From NCBI GenBank assembly GCA_002914805.1, contig JXTB01000063.1:1-64000 (forward strand): a DNA stretch of 64,000 nucleotides. Reading direction: 5' to 3'. The DNA is from Parasponia andersonii. Its lineage: Eukaryota; Streptophyta; Magnoliopsida; Rosales; Cannabaceae. Shown piece after piece: positions 1 to 10,889 of the stretch (position 1 is its first letter; each line of letters starts with the position of its first letter). The notes below the pieces were generated by a model. The model searched no databases. It was not told the origin of the DNA and saw nothing but the letters and a program-made list of their open reading frames with translations. Position numbers and translations under genes: made by a program.

Positions 1-139
1 GATTTCACAAACGAGGAAGATGACGCATCGCCGCATCGGGAAAGGGCGGAAGCCACGTGCGCCCCGCGGATTGGAGGAGCAAGAAGACAGTTTCCCCACT
101 TGACAGGTATGAATCTATCAATTAGGGAAATGGGGGCAG
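1..139 (+). mobile_element. 3' internal end of a Gypsy element entering from the left, with polypurine tract
   Basis: This stretch is GC-richer than what follows. It ends in a purine-rich tract at about 122-139 (AGGGAAATGGGGGCAG) directly before a TG that opens an LTR-like sequence. That order, polypurine tract then TGTGGGGCCC, is how the interior of an LTR retrotransposon meets its 3' LTR. The same junction, nearly base for base, occurs on the minus strand at about 43290-43255 in the Tat-like element of this window, so the two belong to related families. The rest of the element lies outside the window. The assignment rests on the junction only. Confidence 0.55.
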
Positions 140-1104
140 TTGTGGGGCCCATTCCCGAGCCTCGAACCGTGAGAAGGGTCACGCGGATCGCACGTGATCC
201 CGACATCGGCATGTGGGTCTTCCGAATTTAAGGCAGAATCCATCACTGATCCCAAACGGTTCAATCGGTCAGACCTCGAGTCCATGACAGCTGGCGGTCT
301 GAAGCCCCAAGGGTCTGCTGTCTGGGAACAGCGACCCTCGCCTCAACTGTCGAAGGGATCAGAAGCTCCAAGGGTCTTCAGACCCCAAGGGTCTGCTGCC
401 TGGGAGCAGCGACCCTCGCCTCAACTGTCGTAGGGATCAGAAGCCCCAAGGGTCTTCAGACTGGATGCAATGGAAGACAGCCCCACGGCTCCGGACCCCG
501 ACAGGGCATTTAATGCGTTTCTGGGTAGGTGCGCGCGCAGGGACAAGCCATCCTGACAGAACGGCGATGTGCCCAAATCTCGCTCCTGACGGATTGAAAC
601 GATAGGAGGCGGCGGAAATCAGGCCGCGATAGCACAGAAGAGGTCACAGAAATCTCGGCCCATGATGGTTTTAAGATCCGGGAGTGAAAGGTACTAAAAA
701 ATATATTATTTTACTTTTCAAAAGATGGAGAAGAACACTGTTGATGATCAGAGGACTACATATATGAAAGCTACGCATTCAAAGGGGGCATGTTGCTTTC
801 TTGAGTACAAAAAAGGGCACTTACAAAGAAAAAAGACAATCTGAGAGCAGAAGAAAAAAGAAGAAAATACGAAAAAGAGATAAGTTTATGAATTGATTTG
901 ATACACTTTTCTCCTTGCTACCAAAAACGCAAAGAAAAACCACTGACTTAAGCATCGGAGAGTCTTTGCAGGTAGCCACCCCCGCCTCTCCGATCCTGCT
1001 TGGAGTTCAGGGATTTGTGAAGTAGCAAGGGCACGTGAACAGTTGGAGAATCCAGCATCAGCAGTTCATGACACGTGGACGACTGGTGTAAAACCGCTCC
1101 AACA
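140..1104 (+). repeat. Probable 3' LTR of a Gypsy (Tat-like) element
   Basis: It starts TGTGGGGCCC right after a polypurine tract and plausibly ends ...CCAACA at about 1104, giving TG...CA ends. The first ~680 bases are GC-rich and the remainder is AT-rich. It holds a 78 bp tandem repeat at 305-460. The right boundary is a guess because there is no second LTR in the window to compare with. A short open frame at 194-433 is produced by the repeat and has no recognisable product. Confidence 0.5.
305..460 (+). repeat. 78 bp tandem repeat, two copies
   Basis: Two adjacent units begin CCCCAAGGGTCTGCTG at 305 and 383 and differ at only a few positions. The period is a multiple of three, so an open frame runs through both copies, but no protein family is recognisable. 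It lies inside the probable LTR. Confidence 0.8.
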
Positions 1105-2029
1105 CTAATTATTTGCTTGTAAGAAATTTTTTATTCCTTTTTTTTTTCGATTCATATAAATGTTCATTTTTAGCAATGTTATTGCAGCTGTAAATAGTTA
1201 TATGTGCTTGTTTGGGTAGTTGAGTTTAAAACATGGTTGATGAATATATCCTCGTCCATAAAAAGCTCCGGTTTTTAACTATTGAAATTAATGATGAAAT
1301 AGGGTAAAAAAAATTAAATACACACAAATTTATGCTGCAGACTTTAATCATAAAGACATTGAAGAATTATAAAGAAAAACTCAAGCATCTCGGAATTAAG
1401 ACTGCTTTTTGTTCTCTCTTGACTTGAATGCCTCTAAGGTCGATTCATGTGAGTGACACTGCTCATTTGTCAGGCTTCGCACATTTATTTTACTTTTAAT
1501 CTTTTTTTGGTGAGAAAAGATTTGCTCAAATTGATAGCGACTACAATTTGAAAAATTCTTAACACCTTAAAAAAAAAAAAAGAAAAAAAGTATAGTGTTA
1601 CATAACCTAGAGGTTAAGAAAGATAAAACTAGAACAGAATACTTGCTTGCTTATAAAAATTGAAAATTAATATAAAAAATTGTATTGTTCCAAGAAAATT
1701 GTTGTTTTTTTTTTTTTTTTCAAATGAATAAGACACTTAAAAGTCGGATTGAGCATTTGAGCTTTTACTTGCAATATTGAAACTACTGTAGGATATGGCA
1801 GCCATGATAAATCTGAAAAATATTATGAATATTATAAGTCCTTTTAAGATGAAGCATATAATCAAAAGAAATTACTTCGAGCTCACATTGGAAATATATT
1901 AATACAGTAAGCAAGGGATACAAATCAAAATCTACGTAGATTTTTTTTTTTCAAACAAAACAAACCTAATTTTCACTACCTATATGACCCGTTTTCAGTT
2001 TGAAAAAAAAAAAAAAAACTCAACTTAAA
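1105..2029. other. AT-rich stretch without recognisable gene
   Basis: The sequence holds several long A or T runs (about 1133-1148, 1569-1587, 1705-1720, 2003-2018). No coding frame, RNA gene or element end was recognised. Confidence 0.5.
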
Positions 2030-2627
2030 TGTTGTGCGGTCTAAAATCTATATGTTGGTCAATGCCAAAAAAGAAAAATTAGCGATCAAGTTGAACGCGT
2101 CAAGTCGCATGAGAATTTTTCTGATCGAAGTGCAACCTCCTCCGAATGAATTAAGTGCGACCAATATGAAAATGAAACTAGATCAAACTTCATCAAGTAG
2201 GTAATCTACAAAGAAAGGAAAACAAAGTTTCTGAATAGAGATCGACCAATCGTTTCATTTAAGTTATTATCCAGTTATATTGTTACTCAAATTGTATTTT
2301 TTGATTACACACTTACCCGTTTTCACAATTGGAAAATGTTGAGCTACCATCACCTATATAAGGGGAGCTCATCGTTGCTGTGAAGGACTCTTTTTTTCGG
2401 ACGACACTTTATATTTTAGCTCTTGGAATTCCAACTTTGAGACTTAACAAAACTCTTGTAATTCTCCAAAAAATAGTGAAAAAAAGTGGACGTAGGCTCA
2501 TCTTTTTTAGGGCTGAATCACTATAAAATTCTTATCTCTTTACTTGCTTTGATTTATCAACCATTTTCACACATAAGCCACATCTTGCAATTTCCTAAAT
2601 TTATTGTTGACAAAACCTCCGTCAACA
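2030..2627 (+). repeat. 5' LTR of the 2030-7588 Gypsy element
   Basis: It begins TGTTGTGCGGTC and ends CCGTCAACA, and matches 6992-7588 along its whole length. A TATA box (CCTATATAAGGGG) lies at about 2353-2365. The bases after the LTR (ATTAGTCCTAGAAGGAGG) look like a decayed primer-binding site of the TTGGCGC type. Confidence 0.88.
2355..2363 (+). promoter_or_regulatory. LTR TATA box
   Basis: TATATAAGG sits ~270 bases before the 5' LTR end. The same box is kept in the 3' LTR at 7317-7324 and, changed to TATATGAAG, in the solo LTR near 13430. Conservation across copies supports a real LTR promoter. Confidence 0.6.
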
Positions 2628-2689
2628 ATTAGTCCTAGAAGGAGGGCTATTTCAGCAAAAAAGTTTGTCAATTTTGCTTCTTTAACAAT

Positions 2690-3880
2690 GGCAAACACCA
2701 AAAATATTACCAGAAACACTAGAACTAGCTAAAACCAACCTCAAAGCACTACTGCTGCACAAGTAGATCCTGCTCAGGATCAGCCTGCCGTGACCGCACC
2801 AGAAAATATTTTCCAGAGATAGGATCGCATGGAGGAGGCACTGGTGAACCTTCAGCAAATCACTAATCAGATTAATGACTCTCTACGACGACTTGCTGAG
2901 GGACAGATGGTGACTCCATCATAGCACGAACGTCCCAGAGAACGTCCTGCTCAACTACTTGAGAGAGGAATTCAGATCTTAGAGACAGGGAATTACGACC
3001 AGCATAAAGCCCAGCAGGAGCATCATGGAGATTGCACCTCCAAAGTCTGGAATCTAGTACTGAAAGTTCGAGCACTGATCGTGATTGTGGATAACCTTCT
3101 CAGAGAGCAACCGTCAATCGTAATTGTCTAAGCAATGAGCAAAAACATCAATCGAGGAGCGTCTTTGAAAGGATTAGTAGGGAGTCTCTATAGAATCTTG
3201 CAGACCTAAAACAACATCTAGAATGGTAACGTAGTCATGAGTGATCCACATCGTATCATAATGATCAAAGTCGATCTCATCGCACTATTTCGTTGGAATC
3301 CCTACAAAGGTCACAGCAGACCCTACCTGACCAACTTGCCTTATATCGTGATAATGACCAAAAGCCACTCCTACCACTAGTAAGAGATAATGTTCTCCCT
3401 CCGAACGTCAATGTTCATAATTTGAGAATCGTATTAGATGCACTTATTGGCTGGGACAATGAGCTCGCTGATGAGTATTGTCAATCGCCATTCAGCGAGG
3501 AAGTTTGAGCTATTGCCTTACCTGCTGGATTCAAACTTCCCACCATAAACACTTTTGATGGGAAAACTGATCCATAGGATCATATGGATCACTTCAGCGA
3601 CCTGATGGAACTTCATCGTGTCGATAATCTCACACGTTGTAGATGTTTTGCTGTAACTCTCACAGGAGTAGCGAAGAAGTGGTTCTGAGGACTCAAGTCT
3701 GGTTCAATCTTGGCAACAACTTCAGACTACATTCTTGAGGCAATTCCAAGCTGGGAAGAATTTCACTGTTCCACTTGTCAGTCAATCAGCCATTTGGCAA
3801 GGTCTAAAAGAGACTCTATGATCTTACCTTAACCGCTTTACCTTAGAGTTGGCAAAGGTCAACAACCCACCTAGGTGATG
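2690..3880 (+). pseudogene. Gypsy gag remnant
   Basis: A gag-like protein can be followed from an ATG at about 2688 (MANTKN...) with several stops and frame changes. The clearest part is at about 3520-3720, in the frame of the open stretch 3293-3508. It has the Ty3-type gag pattern: FDGKTDP, a DH.DHF..LM.LH segment, then a CR.FAVTLTG.AKKWF block. Gag forms the particle that packages element RNA. Stops fall at several sites, including 3506 and inside DP/DH, so it is not functional. It breaks off at ~3880, where the antisense gene begins. Confidence 0.75.
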
Positions 3881-5907
3881 TCACTGGCCTTTTCTTCGAG
3901 CTCCTTGCCTTCAATGGTCCTGAACTCTTCTACAGCCTTGCGAGCCGTCTCTATTGTCGCCGCCTTCAAAACATCTGGATGCTTGAATATGGTTTTCTTA
4001 AGTTCTTTAATTTTTTCTTCGAGCTTCTCCTTTTCAAGTTTTTCCTTGACCAGATCCTCACACAGTTATTGCTTCTCCAACTCGAAGGAATTTCTCTCTT
4101 TCTCGCGAATCTTCTCTAAGTCCCCGAATGCTTGGGTCATTTCTTCGACCTTTTCATCCTTCTCCATGTATTCAATGACCGGGTCATATATCAAAATTGC
4201 AGCTGCAGCACTCTAAAAATATAACACACATCAATACAAGAAAAGTGCGTCGAAGAGTGAAGATAGAAGATGCTTACATTTGCCAACATCCTCATTGAAC
4301 CACTGAAAGCGAACTTGGCTGGTCATCATTTCATCCTCTCCCAACCATCCTCAGTAGTGAAACGGTCGGTGAAGGCTGCGCTCAAGCCAGCTTTTTCTGG
4401 CAGTTGGTGAAGGAGTGCAAAAAGCTCCTCGTCCTTGTCAGCCTGGCTCAGTCCCTCGGAAGAAGTAGTTCTTTCCTTGGATAGCTCAAGATGACTCACA
4501 ATTTTAGTAGGATGAGGAGGAGGCAAGCTTATAGGGACATCCTCGAAGGTGACTTTTCGCCTCTTTGAGGTATCAACCTTCTCTTTCCTTTTCATCGAGG
4601 AGGGAGGTGTGCTATCTGGTGTCTTAGACTTTGCCATTGACCCCAGTATGGAAGGAAATGCTCGCAGTCTGCTGCCAATTGCCAATCCTGTACAAATATG
4701 ATTAGTTAGCATGCGAGGTATGTAATGTGACAGAGAGAATAATAGAAAAATTACCTTCTTGCTACTGAGGAATTAGTGGCAATGGAGCTTCTGGAGATGA
4801 TGATTCTGGGACAGTCAGAGTGGCAGGTGCTTTTCGTTTCCTGGGTTTAGAAGAAGAGGCACCCACTTCCTTTTGTTTCCTTTGCTTCTTCTTCGAGCTT
4901 GAGAGTTTAGTCGGATGGTTGGCAGAATCTGGAAGAGTGGCTCCCTTTGGGAATAGTCTGCAAGCAACTAAGTTCTTGGTTTTCCTAAGCTTCTTCTAGT
5001 CAAATTCTTCAATTGGAAGGTTGTTTATTTTATACACCTTTGCAAGCTGCTCTTTGGAGAGTCCTGGACGCTCCCTGTTATCTACGATGACATACATATG
5101 CGATCAGATTGATATATTTATATAGAGAAAGCAATAAGCTAAAAGTTACCTACCAGGATTTTGAAAGAAGCCATTATCCGCATAGTTAAAGTGAAAAAAT
5201 GGATTTTTCCATTTCCCCATATTGTTACAAACTCCATGGATGATTTTTATTACTTGATTCGACCACTTGCTCGCATAGAAGAAGCGAAAGTCTGATAGGT
5301 TTGATTTTACTTAGTAGAACCAAGTGAATTCTTTAGGAGTGGGGGATTCTAGACTTAATTTATGGTACAGTATGTACAAACCTACCATATATCTATATGT
5401 ATTTGGGGTTAGTTGAAAGGGGATAACTCCATAATAATCAACGATCGATTTTATAATTGGATGAAGTGGGAGGTAGACACCACATCTGAGAACTGCTTCT
5501 GAGAATGAGATAGTTCCGCAAGGAGGTGTGTGTGGTCGATTGAACTCTGTGGGTAGGCGAAAAGGGAAGTCAATTTTATAGTTGCATATGATCTTTTCGA
5601 GCTTGTTTGTTGTACAACTCGTCTTTATATTAGTACATAACCAATCTCCCTCTATATAGTTATAACCCATTGCGAATGCAGGGGCATCTTTAATATGCTG
5701 AGGCCATTGGTCTTGAGGGAGGTCGCCTATGCGAGGACTACTTTGCTTGGTTCCGGTTATTTCTACTTCAGGTTGTGGCTCAAGATAGTCTTCGAGATTT
5801 ATAGAGCTAATACTTGTATTGGATGATTCTCCTAAGAATGCATTCATCTCCCTAAGTTCCTCGCTACTAGATAGCTGTAAGAAGAAATATGGGATGTATG
5901 CGAGCAT
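3876..5907 (-). pseudogene. Antisense gene inside the Gypsy element, 'putative gypsy type transposon' (Transposase_28-like) protein
   Basis: Exon A (5907-5150) encodes an N-terminal domain resembling the plant family annotated as 'putative gypsy type transposon' (Pfam Transposase_28). Key stretches are LPLHPIIKSIVDYYG and QLTPNTYRYMVGLYIL, then FFYASKW and GKWKNPFFHF. A GT-AG intron (5149-5075, donor GTAACT) joins it in frame to RERPGLSKEQLAKVY and a Lys/Ser/Pro-rich segment (5074 to about 4770). A further open part (4712-4326) and a charged coiled coil rich in E and K (about 4170-3880) follow. Stops occur near 5311, 4998 and 4075. It is opposite to gag and sits just before the 3' LTR. Antisense ORFs in this position are known from plant Tat/Retand elements; their function is not established. 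Confidence 0.75.
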
Positions 5908-6555
5908 CAGGTGTCCTTGCTATACGCGAGCAATTTTGGGCCACAAATCCTAGAATTGCATCGACAACAAGCTGTTCATCGAATTTATTCTAACCGATTT
6001 ATGGATTCGTCAAAAAATTGTTCGAGCAACTCTTTAGTAATTCGTCACTCGATTGATTTTAGTTTTCAAATGTCAAGACTTTAGATCTTAGGTTTCTCCT
6101 ACGGGTTCATCTATCAATCATCTTAAAGTAATATTTGATAAATTCATGGGGAAATTCTGAGATATGCTCATTTTTTTTAGTTCATCTGAATATAGGAATG
6201 GGTTTATATTCAGGACATTCATGATTCTACGATTCAATTTTCTATTTCTAAAAACTGAGCTCTGTGATTCATAGATAAGAGTTCTCTGGTCCTATGAAAA
6301 TCGAAGAATATTGATTCTATAAATAAGTGAGAGAATGTATGCTAACATTTTTTCGGAGACTAAAAAACTGGAATGTTGCCTGAAGGATTTTGGTGATGAC
6401 GTTGCCGAAAAAGATGATGAATTTATGCGAGCTGAAAATAGAGTAAGGGCACTGAGAGGATTTGTCTTATGGACATTTTAGATTTCAGAAGAAATGAAAG
6501 AGAAAAAGGAGGCAATAGGGTTCGAAGCTATGGAGAAGAGGCGGATGGATTCGTT

Positions 6556-6556
6556 A

Positions 6557-6594
<38 letters not shown>
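6556..6594. repeat. (TA)n microsatellite
   Basis: About 39 bases of nearly pure TA lie inside the Gypsy element, upstream of its antisense gene. Confidence 0.95.
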
Positions 6595-6595
<1 letters not shown>

Positions 6596-6979
6596 CAAGT
6601 ATCATTAAATTACAACCGTAGATCAAGGCATTTAATTTTCGGATCTAATGGCCGAAAATCATGCAGGGGTTAATTTTCGATATTAAATGAGTATTTTTTT
6701 TAAAAAAAATTGAAACCTCTCGATTTGAGAAAACAACTGGTGTCATCGTTATCATCGTGTTTGCTCGAAAGGTGGATAAGTCTCCTAGAATTTTGCAATT
6801 CTCCTGAGAAAAGGTGACACGTGGTTGTATCTGTCAGGAAAAGGTACGTGTGGTTCTGAAAAGATAGGATTTGAGAACTTGAGATTCTTCGAAGATTTTA
6901 AGAGTATCATAATGTCGTATTTTTAAGCTCGCACTTATCAGAGAAGGAAGCTCTATTTTGTCCTAAAGAACTAATGGAG

Positions 6980-6991
6980 TTAGGGGGCAAT
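6980..6991 (+). promoter_or_regulatory. Polypurine tract of the Gypsy element
   Basis: GTTAGGGGGCAA directly precedes the 3' LTR start. In LTR retrotransposons this tract primes plus-strand DNA synthesis. Confidence 0.7.
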
Positions 6992-7588
6992 TGTTGTGCG
7001 GTCTAAAACCTATATATTGGTCAATGCCAAAAAGGGAAAATTAGTGACCAAGTTGGACGCGTCGGGTCGCATGAGAATTTTTCTGATTTATGTGCGACCT
7101 CCTCCGAATGAGTTAAGTGCGACCAGTTTGAAAAAGAAATTAGATCAAGCTTCATCAAGCGAGTAATCTACAAAGAAAGGAAAACAAAGTTTCTAAATAG
7201 AGATCGACCAATCGTTCCATTTAAGTTATTACCCAATTATATTGTTACTCAAATTGTATTTTCTGATTACACACTTACCTGTTTTCACAATTAGGAAATA
7301 TTGAGCTACCCTTACCTATATAAGGGGAGTTCATTGTTGCTGTGAATGACTCTTTTTTTCGGACGACACTCTGTATTTTAGCTCTTGGAATTCCAACTTT
7401 GAGACTTAACAAAACTCTTGTAATTCTTCAGAAAATAGTGAAAAACAGTAGACGTAGACTCATCTTTTTTGAGACTGAACTACTATAAAATTCGTGTCTC
7501 TTTACTTGCTTTGATTTATCAATATTTTTACATACAAATCACGTTTTGTAATTTCTTAAATTTATTGTTGACAAAACCTCCGTCAACA
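6992..7588 (+). repeat. 3' LTR of the 2030-7588 Gypsy element
   Basis: It begins TGTTGTGCGGTC and ends CCGTCAACA, and is collinear with 2030-2627 with scattered substitutions. Its TATA box is at 7317-7324. Relatives lie at 13105-13881 (solo LTR) and about 14133-14610 (older, truncated). Confidence 0.88.
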
Positions 7589-7683
7589 CTAAACCATTCT
7601 GGTAAGCTATCTTTTTTTTATTCTTATTATTTTATAATTATTTATTATTGCTCATTTTATTTATTATAAATTTATAACGGTAT

Positions 7684-7900
7684 ACCTATCATTGAGACTG
7701 CTATGTTTTTTTAATTCCTTTTTATTATGATTTTTATTTTTTTGGCAGACTTTTGGCTTCTCTAATTTTCTCCTCCAAGTTGGGTGGTCTTGAGCACATG
7801 TTAAAATTAATTGGGTCCATAATATGAAAGTCAAGATAATTTTTAAAAACAGAAACAAGTGGGATTTTGACACGTCGTTAGATACCAAAAGTCTTGGATC
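7684..7900 (-). repeat. Inverted copy of the dispersed repeat at 12862-13060
   Basis: Read on the minus strand, this segment matches 12862-13060 read on the plus strand. Shared words are GACGTGTCAAA, CTCAAGAC, CAACT.GGAGGAGAAAAT and a following A-rich part. Both copies lie within ~100 bases of an end of the same LTR family. The family is not identified. Confidence 0.65.
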
Positions 7901-8089
7901 TTTCATCAGGGGCTTCATGGTTGGTATTTATACCTTTTTAGTAGCAAAAATGTTACTCCAATACGACAAGGGAAACTTCCTAGAACAACCTTTAATTCTC
8001 TGGGCCATTAAAGTGTTAAAAATTCTGTGTCCAACAATCGAATTTTGGAATATTCTCAATAGTTGACATCGGTACTTTTAATTTAATAT

Positions 8090-10250
8090 GAAATGACAAA
8101 AATAGAAAACAAGAAAAAAGGAAATAAAAAAGTTATCGAGAAAGTCAGTTTTTCTTTATTGTTTATTTTATTAAAAAGTCAGTTTCATCTTAGTACTTTA
8201 CCTTCGTATGTAGGAAAAATTTACTTTCCAGGATACGTTCCAACTTATACAATAAGCTTGATTAAACCCTTAGGTACAATGCTATCCCCAGTAAATTCAT
8301 ACAATGGAGTAATTGCGGACTTTATGTCACCTTCACTGAGCCCTATTTTCTTGAAAGCTCTGTAGTAGAGGATGTCTACTACACTCCCATTATCTACAAG
8401 AACTCTCTAGAGATACATACTCCCACAATTGATATTAATGAGGAGTGCATTATTATGTGAATAATGAATTTCTCTCGCATCCTGCTCTAAAAAAGTAATA
8501 TCTATCTCTGGTACTCTATAAAGCTTTGAGTGATGCATCATATTGGTCAATGGCTGTTATTGGGCTTCTTGCACGTAATGATCCTGAGCTCGCTTCAAAT
8601 CTCCTCCTATGTGTGCACAGCTGAAGATAGTTATCACTTCTCATTGAATATCTTGCTCACACTACTAATCTTTTTCCAGATCCTTATTGCAAGGTCTTCT
8701 AGTATATTGTCGTAATTGTCCTTCTCGAATCAACCCCTCCATGGGCTTAACAGCTACTTGCATTGTGTTCAATATCGTTGTGATATCGTCGGAATTTCTT
8801 TGGGTCATACTTAGTCCTTTCTTGATTTATTAGCTCAGGTTTTTGGAACTGCTCATGTTGACTATTCACTGTGTAGAGGTGGTCGAAGGCGCATTGAGCT
8901 CTGTATAGTAGTTCAAATGTAATGAAGCTTTGTACGTTATCTCCTGTTTCTTTTTTAGCTCATAATCCTTTTCAGGATACTCGTTCTTTCGTTTCTTTGA
9001 CTTATTGTATTTATTTCTTTTTATAGTTATATCTTTGGTCGCATCTGTACCATCCTTCCTATTCTTGTGGAGATTCTCCCTAGAAGATTCTAACGATAGA
9101 TGACGATCAAACCTGTGATAAACCTCATTGAGGGATTTGTATTCTCGCTCATGTAAATCCTCCCATAGTTTACTCTTGGGAAACACTCCAGCCATAATCA
9201 AAGACAAGATTTCATCATCTAATGCATAACTAACTTTTACAAGCTCCAAAGTAAATTGGTTCAAGTATAATTTTAGGCTTTTGTCTATACCTTGATGAAT
9301 AGTCGACAAACTCATCAATGGTACTACGAAGTTCTTTATAGCCTGGAACTGTCTTAAGAAAGCACTTTGAAGTCACTGCCAAGATGAGATTGGATTAGCT
9401 TATTGTCCCCTGCCCCATTTCTTCGCTGCCCCTATAAGAATAACTGCAAAACACCATAAACATGTGAGATTGTCAACTCAATGAAGCTTCATCAAATCAT
9501 TAAAGTGGTCCATATGATCCTGAGAATTCGTCTTTCCTTCAAATGTATTCGTTGAAGGGATTTTAAATCCAATAGGAAGTGCAACAGCTTGAACTTTGTC
9601 ATTGAATGGTGATTGATGATATCTAACCTCATGCTTATCATCCTAGCTAACAGGTCTGCCTAAGGTAACCCTGATGTTATCAACATCAATGTTACTAAGG
9701 AGTTTAGTATCATTTCCTTTAGCTGGAGGTAAAGGTGGTCTTTCATGTTTATTATAGTGTGATCCATATAGATGCGATCTAGAGTGACGCAATTGCGATT
9801 GTTACGATCTTCGGGACACCTGTACCGCATGATTATGATCGATCATCATGGTGCAAATGTGATATTTCGCGATCTTAGCCTTGACATCGCTCCTCTAGAT
9901 GTTGTCTTAAATCAATAGTCTCCTTTCTTGGCTCTTTGCTAATTCATTCAAAGGCGCTTATTGAATGATGGGGTCGCCTATTCTCTTTGCGATCAAGATT
10001 AGAAGGAACCTTCTGAGAGGTTCGACGACGATTTTCCTTTGTACTCGAACTTCCAGTACCAGACTATTGAGGCCAATCAACTACATTTTTCCTTTCCCTT
10101 GTTGGTGCAATCTTGTCGTTGATTCTTCTGACCCCTTGTCTGGTTATGATCTCTTCCTTCTCAAATGTTGATTCCTATTTCTGGGGGATGATTAGGTCGC
10201 GCCCTCTGACACTCTTGTTACAACGGAGTCACCAATTGCCCTTCAATGAG
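8090..10250 (-). pseudogene. Gypsy gag-protease fragment
   Basis: Read right to left, gag remnants (about 10250-8866) contain the DHMDHFNDLMKLHE segment near 9520 and an open 150-codon stretch (9318-8866, SYALDDEILSLIMAGVF..., YHRFDRHLSLES). An aspartic protease follows. Its catalytic loop reads VLVDNGSVVDIL at about 8404-8369 (the canonical form has D[GN]GSS.DIL), and TPLYEFTGDSIVPKGLIKLIV follows at about 8320-8250. Stops break both parts. Integrase, reverse transcriptase and LTRs are not seen; coding similarity ends near 8090. It is the Tat-like Gypsy type and shares gag motifs with the 2030-7588 element. Confidence 0.75.
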
Positions 10251-10714
10251 ATGCTTGAGAGATTCGTGTATTTGGTATGACTTGCTGGAGGTTTACAAGT
10301 GCATCTTCCTTTCGATCTTACCTCTGGAGAAGATTGTCATCGTAAGTTGTCTCGGTAGATTAATTCTAGGTAGGATCGACCTTAGCAGTAGTATTCTGAG
10401 GCTAGTTTTGGCTAGCTCTGATGGCAACTTGACAGGAAGTGTTCCTCGCGTTCGGCATTCTTCAAAGAATCTTGAAAATTCTATCACGAACTTTGCTAGA
10501 ATAGCCCTTCCTCTAATGCCAAATGTTGATGAAGGTTTAGTCAAAATAGTGATTTATGAAATTGTGAATTAAAAGTTGTGTGCACAGTGATAAAAAATAA
10601 ATTGAATAAAGAGAGACAAGGATTTTACAGTGGTTTAGTCCCAGAAATATGAGCCTATGTCCACTCTTCTTCGAATATTTGCTTTATCAGAGATAGCAAA
10701 ACCTCTAATACAAC

Positions 10715-10885
10715 TGGGAGATTCTTGTGGGATATTCGTTTATCAAGAAACCTTAATGATAGAAAAACGGAGAAATTCTCTAATCTTATTTCCTTATTGG
10801 AGCTAGTTAACGATCTGAATGATGTCCGAGATAAGCGGGTGTGGAAGTTAGATAACTTTGGAGTGTTCTTCCCTAAGTCCTTGCT
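10715..10885 (+). pseudogene. LINE (non-LTR retrotransposon) remnant
   Basis: The plus strand encodes SRNLNDRKTEKFSNLISLLE, then DVRDKRVWKLDNFGVFFPKS. This matches the linker between the reverse transcriptase and the zinc-binding RVT domain of plant LINE proteins (pattern RRNLNDxExEELxxLLxLL...DxRVWxxxxSGxFSxKS). The reverse transcriptase itself is absent. The sequence on both sides is not recognised. Confidence 0.65.
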
Positions 10886-10889
10886 ATTT

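Larger units (their letters stand above)
2030..7588 (+). mobile_element. Ty3/Gypsy LTR retrotransposon without pol, carrying gag remnant and an antisense gene
   Basis: Two ~598 bp direct repeats (2030-2627 and 6992-7588) share the termini TGTTG...CAACA and bound a 4.36 kb interior. The interior holds a broken gag on the plus strand (about 2690-3880), then an intron-containing antisense gene (5907 down to about 3880), then a purine-rich tract (GTTAGGGGGCAA, 6980-6991) at the 3' LTR. No protease, integrase, reverse transcriptase or RNase H was found, so the element could only have moved in trans. Flanking bases TTAAA and CTAAA differ by one, compatible with a decayed 5 bp target duplication. 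The LTRs are roughly 93-95% alike by eye. Gag type and the antisense gene point to the Tat lineage, where such antisense ORFs are known; that placement is inference. Confidence 0.85.

Noticed and set aside
194-433. 79-codon open frame with repeated PQGSA.WEQRPSPQLS units
   Set aside because: The frame is created by a 78 bp tandem repeat inside an LTR, and no family resemblance or gene structure was found.
3875-4216. 113-codon plus-strand frame rich in Ser and Phe
   Set aside because: It is the complement of the Glu/Lys-rich coiled coil of the antisense gene; Ser/Phe/Leu richness is the usual shadow of such sequence.
10246-10572. 108-codon plus-strand frame and its minus-strand partner at 10293-10544
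   Set aside because: No domain was recognised on either strand. It adjoins the gag remnant and is probably decayed element sequence.
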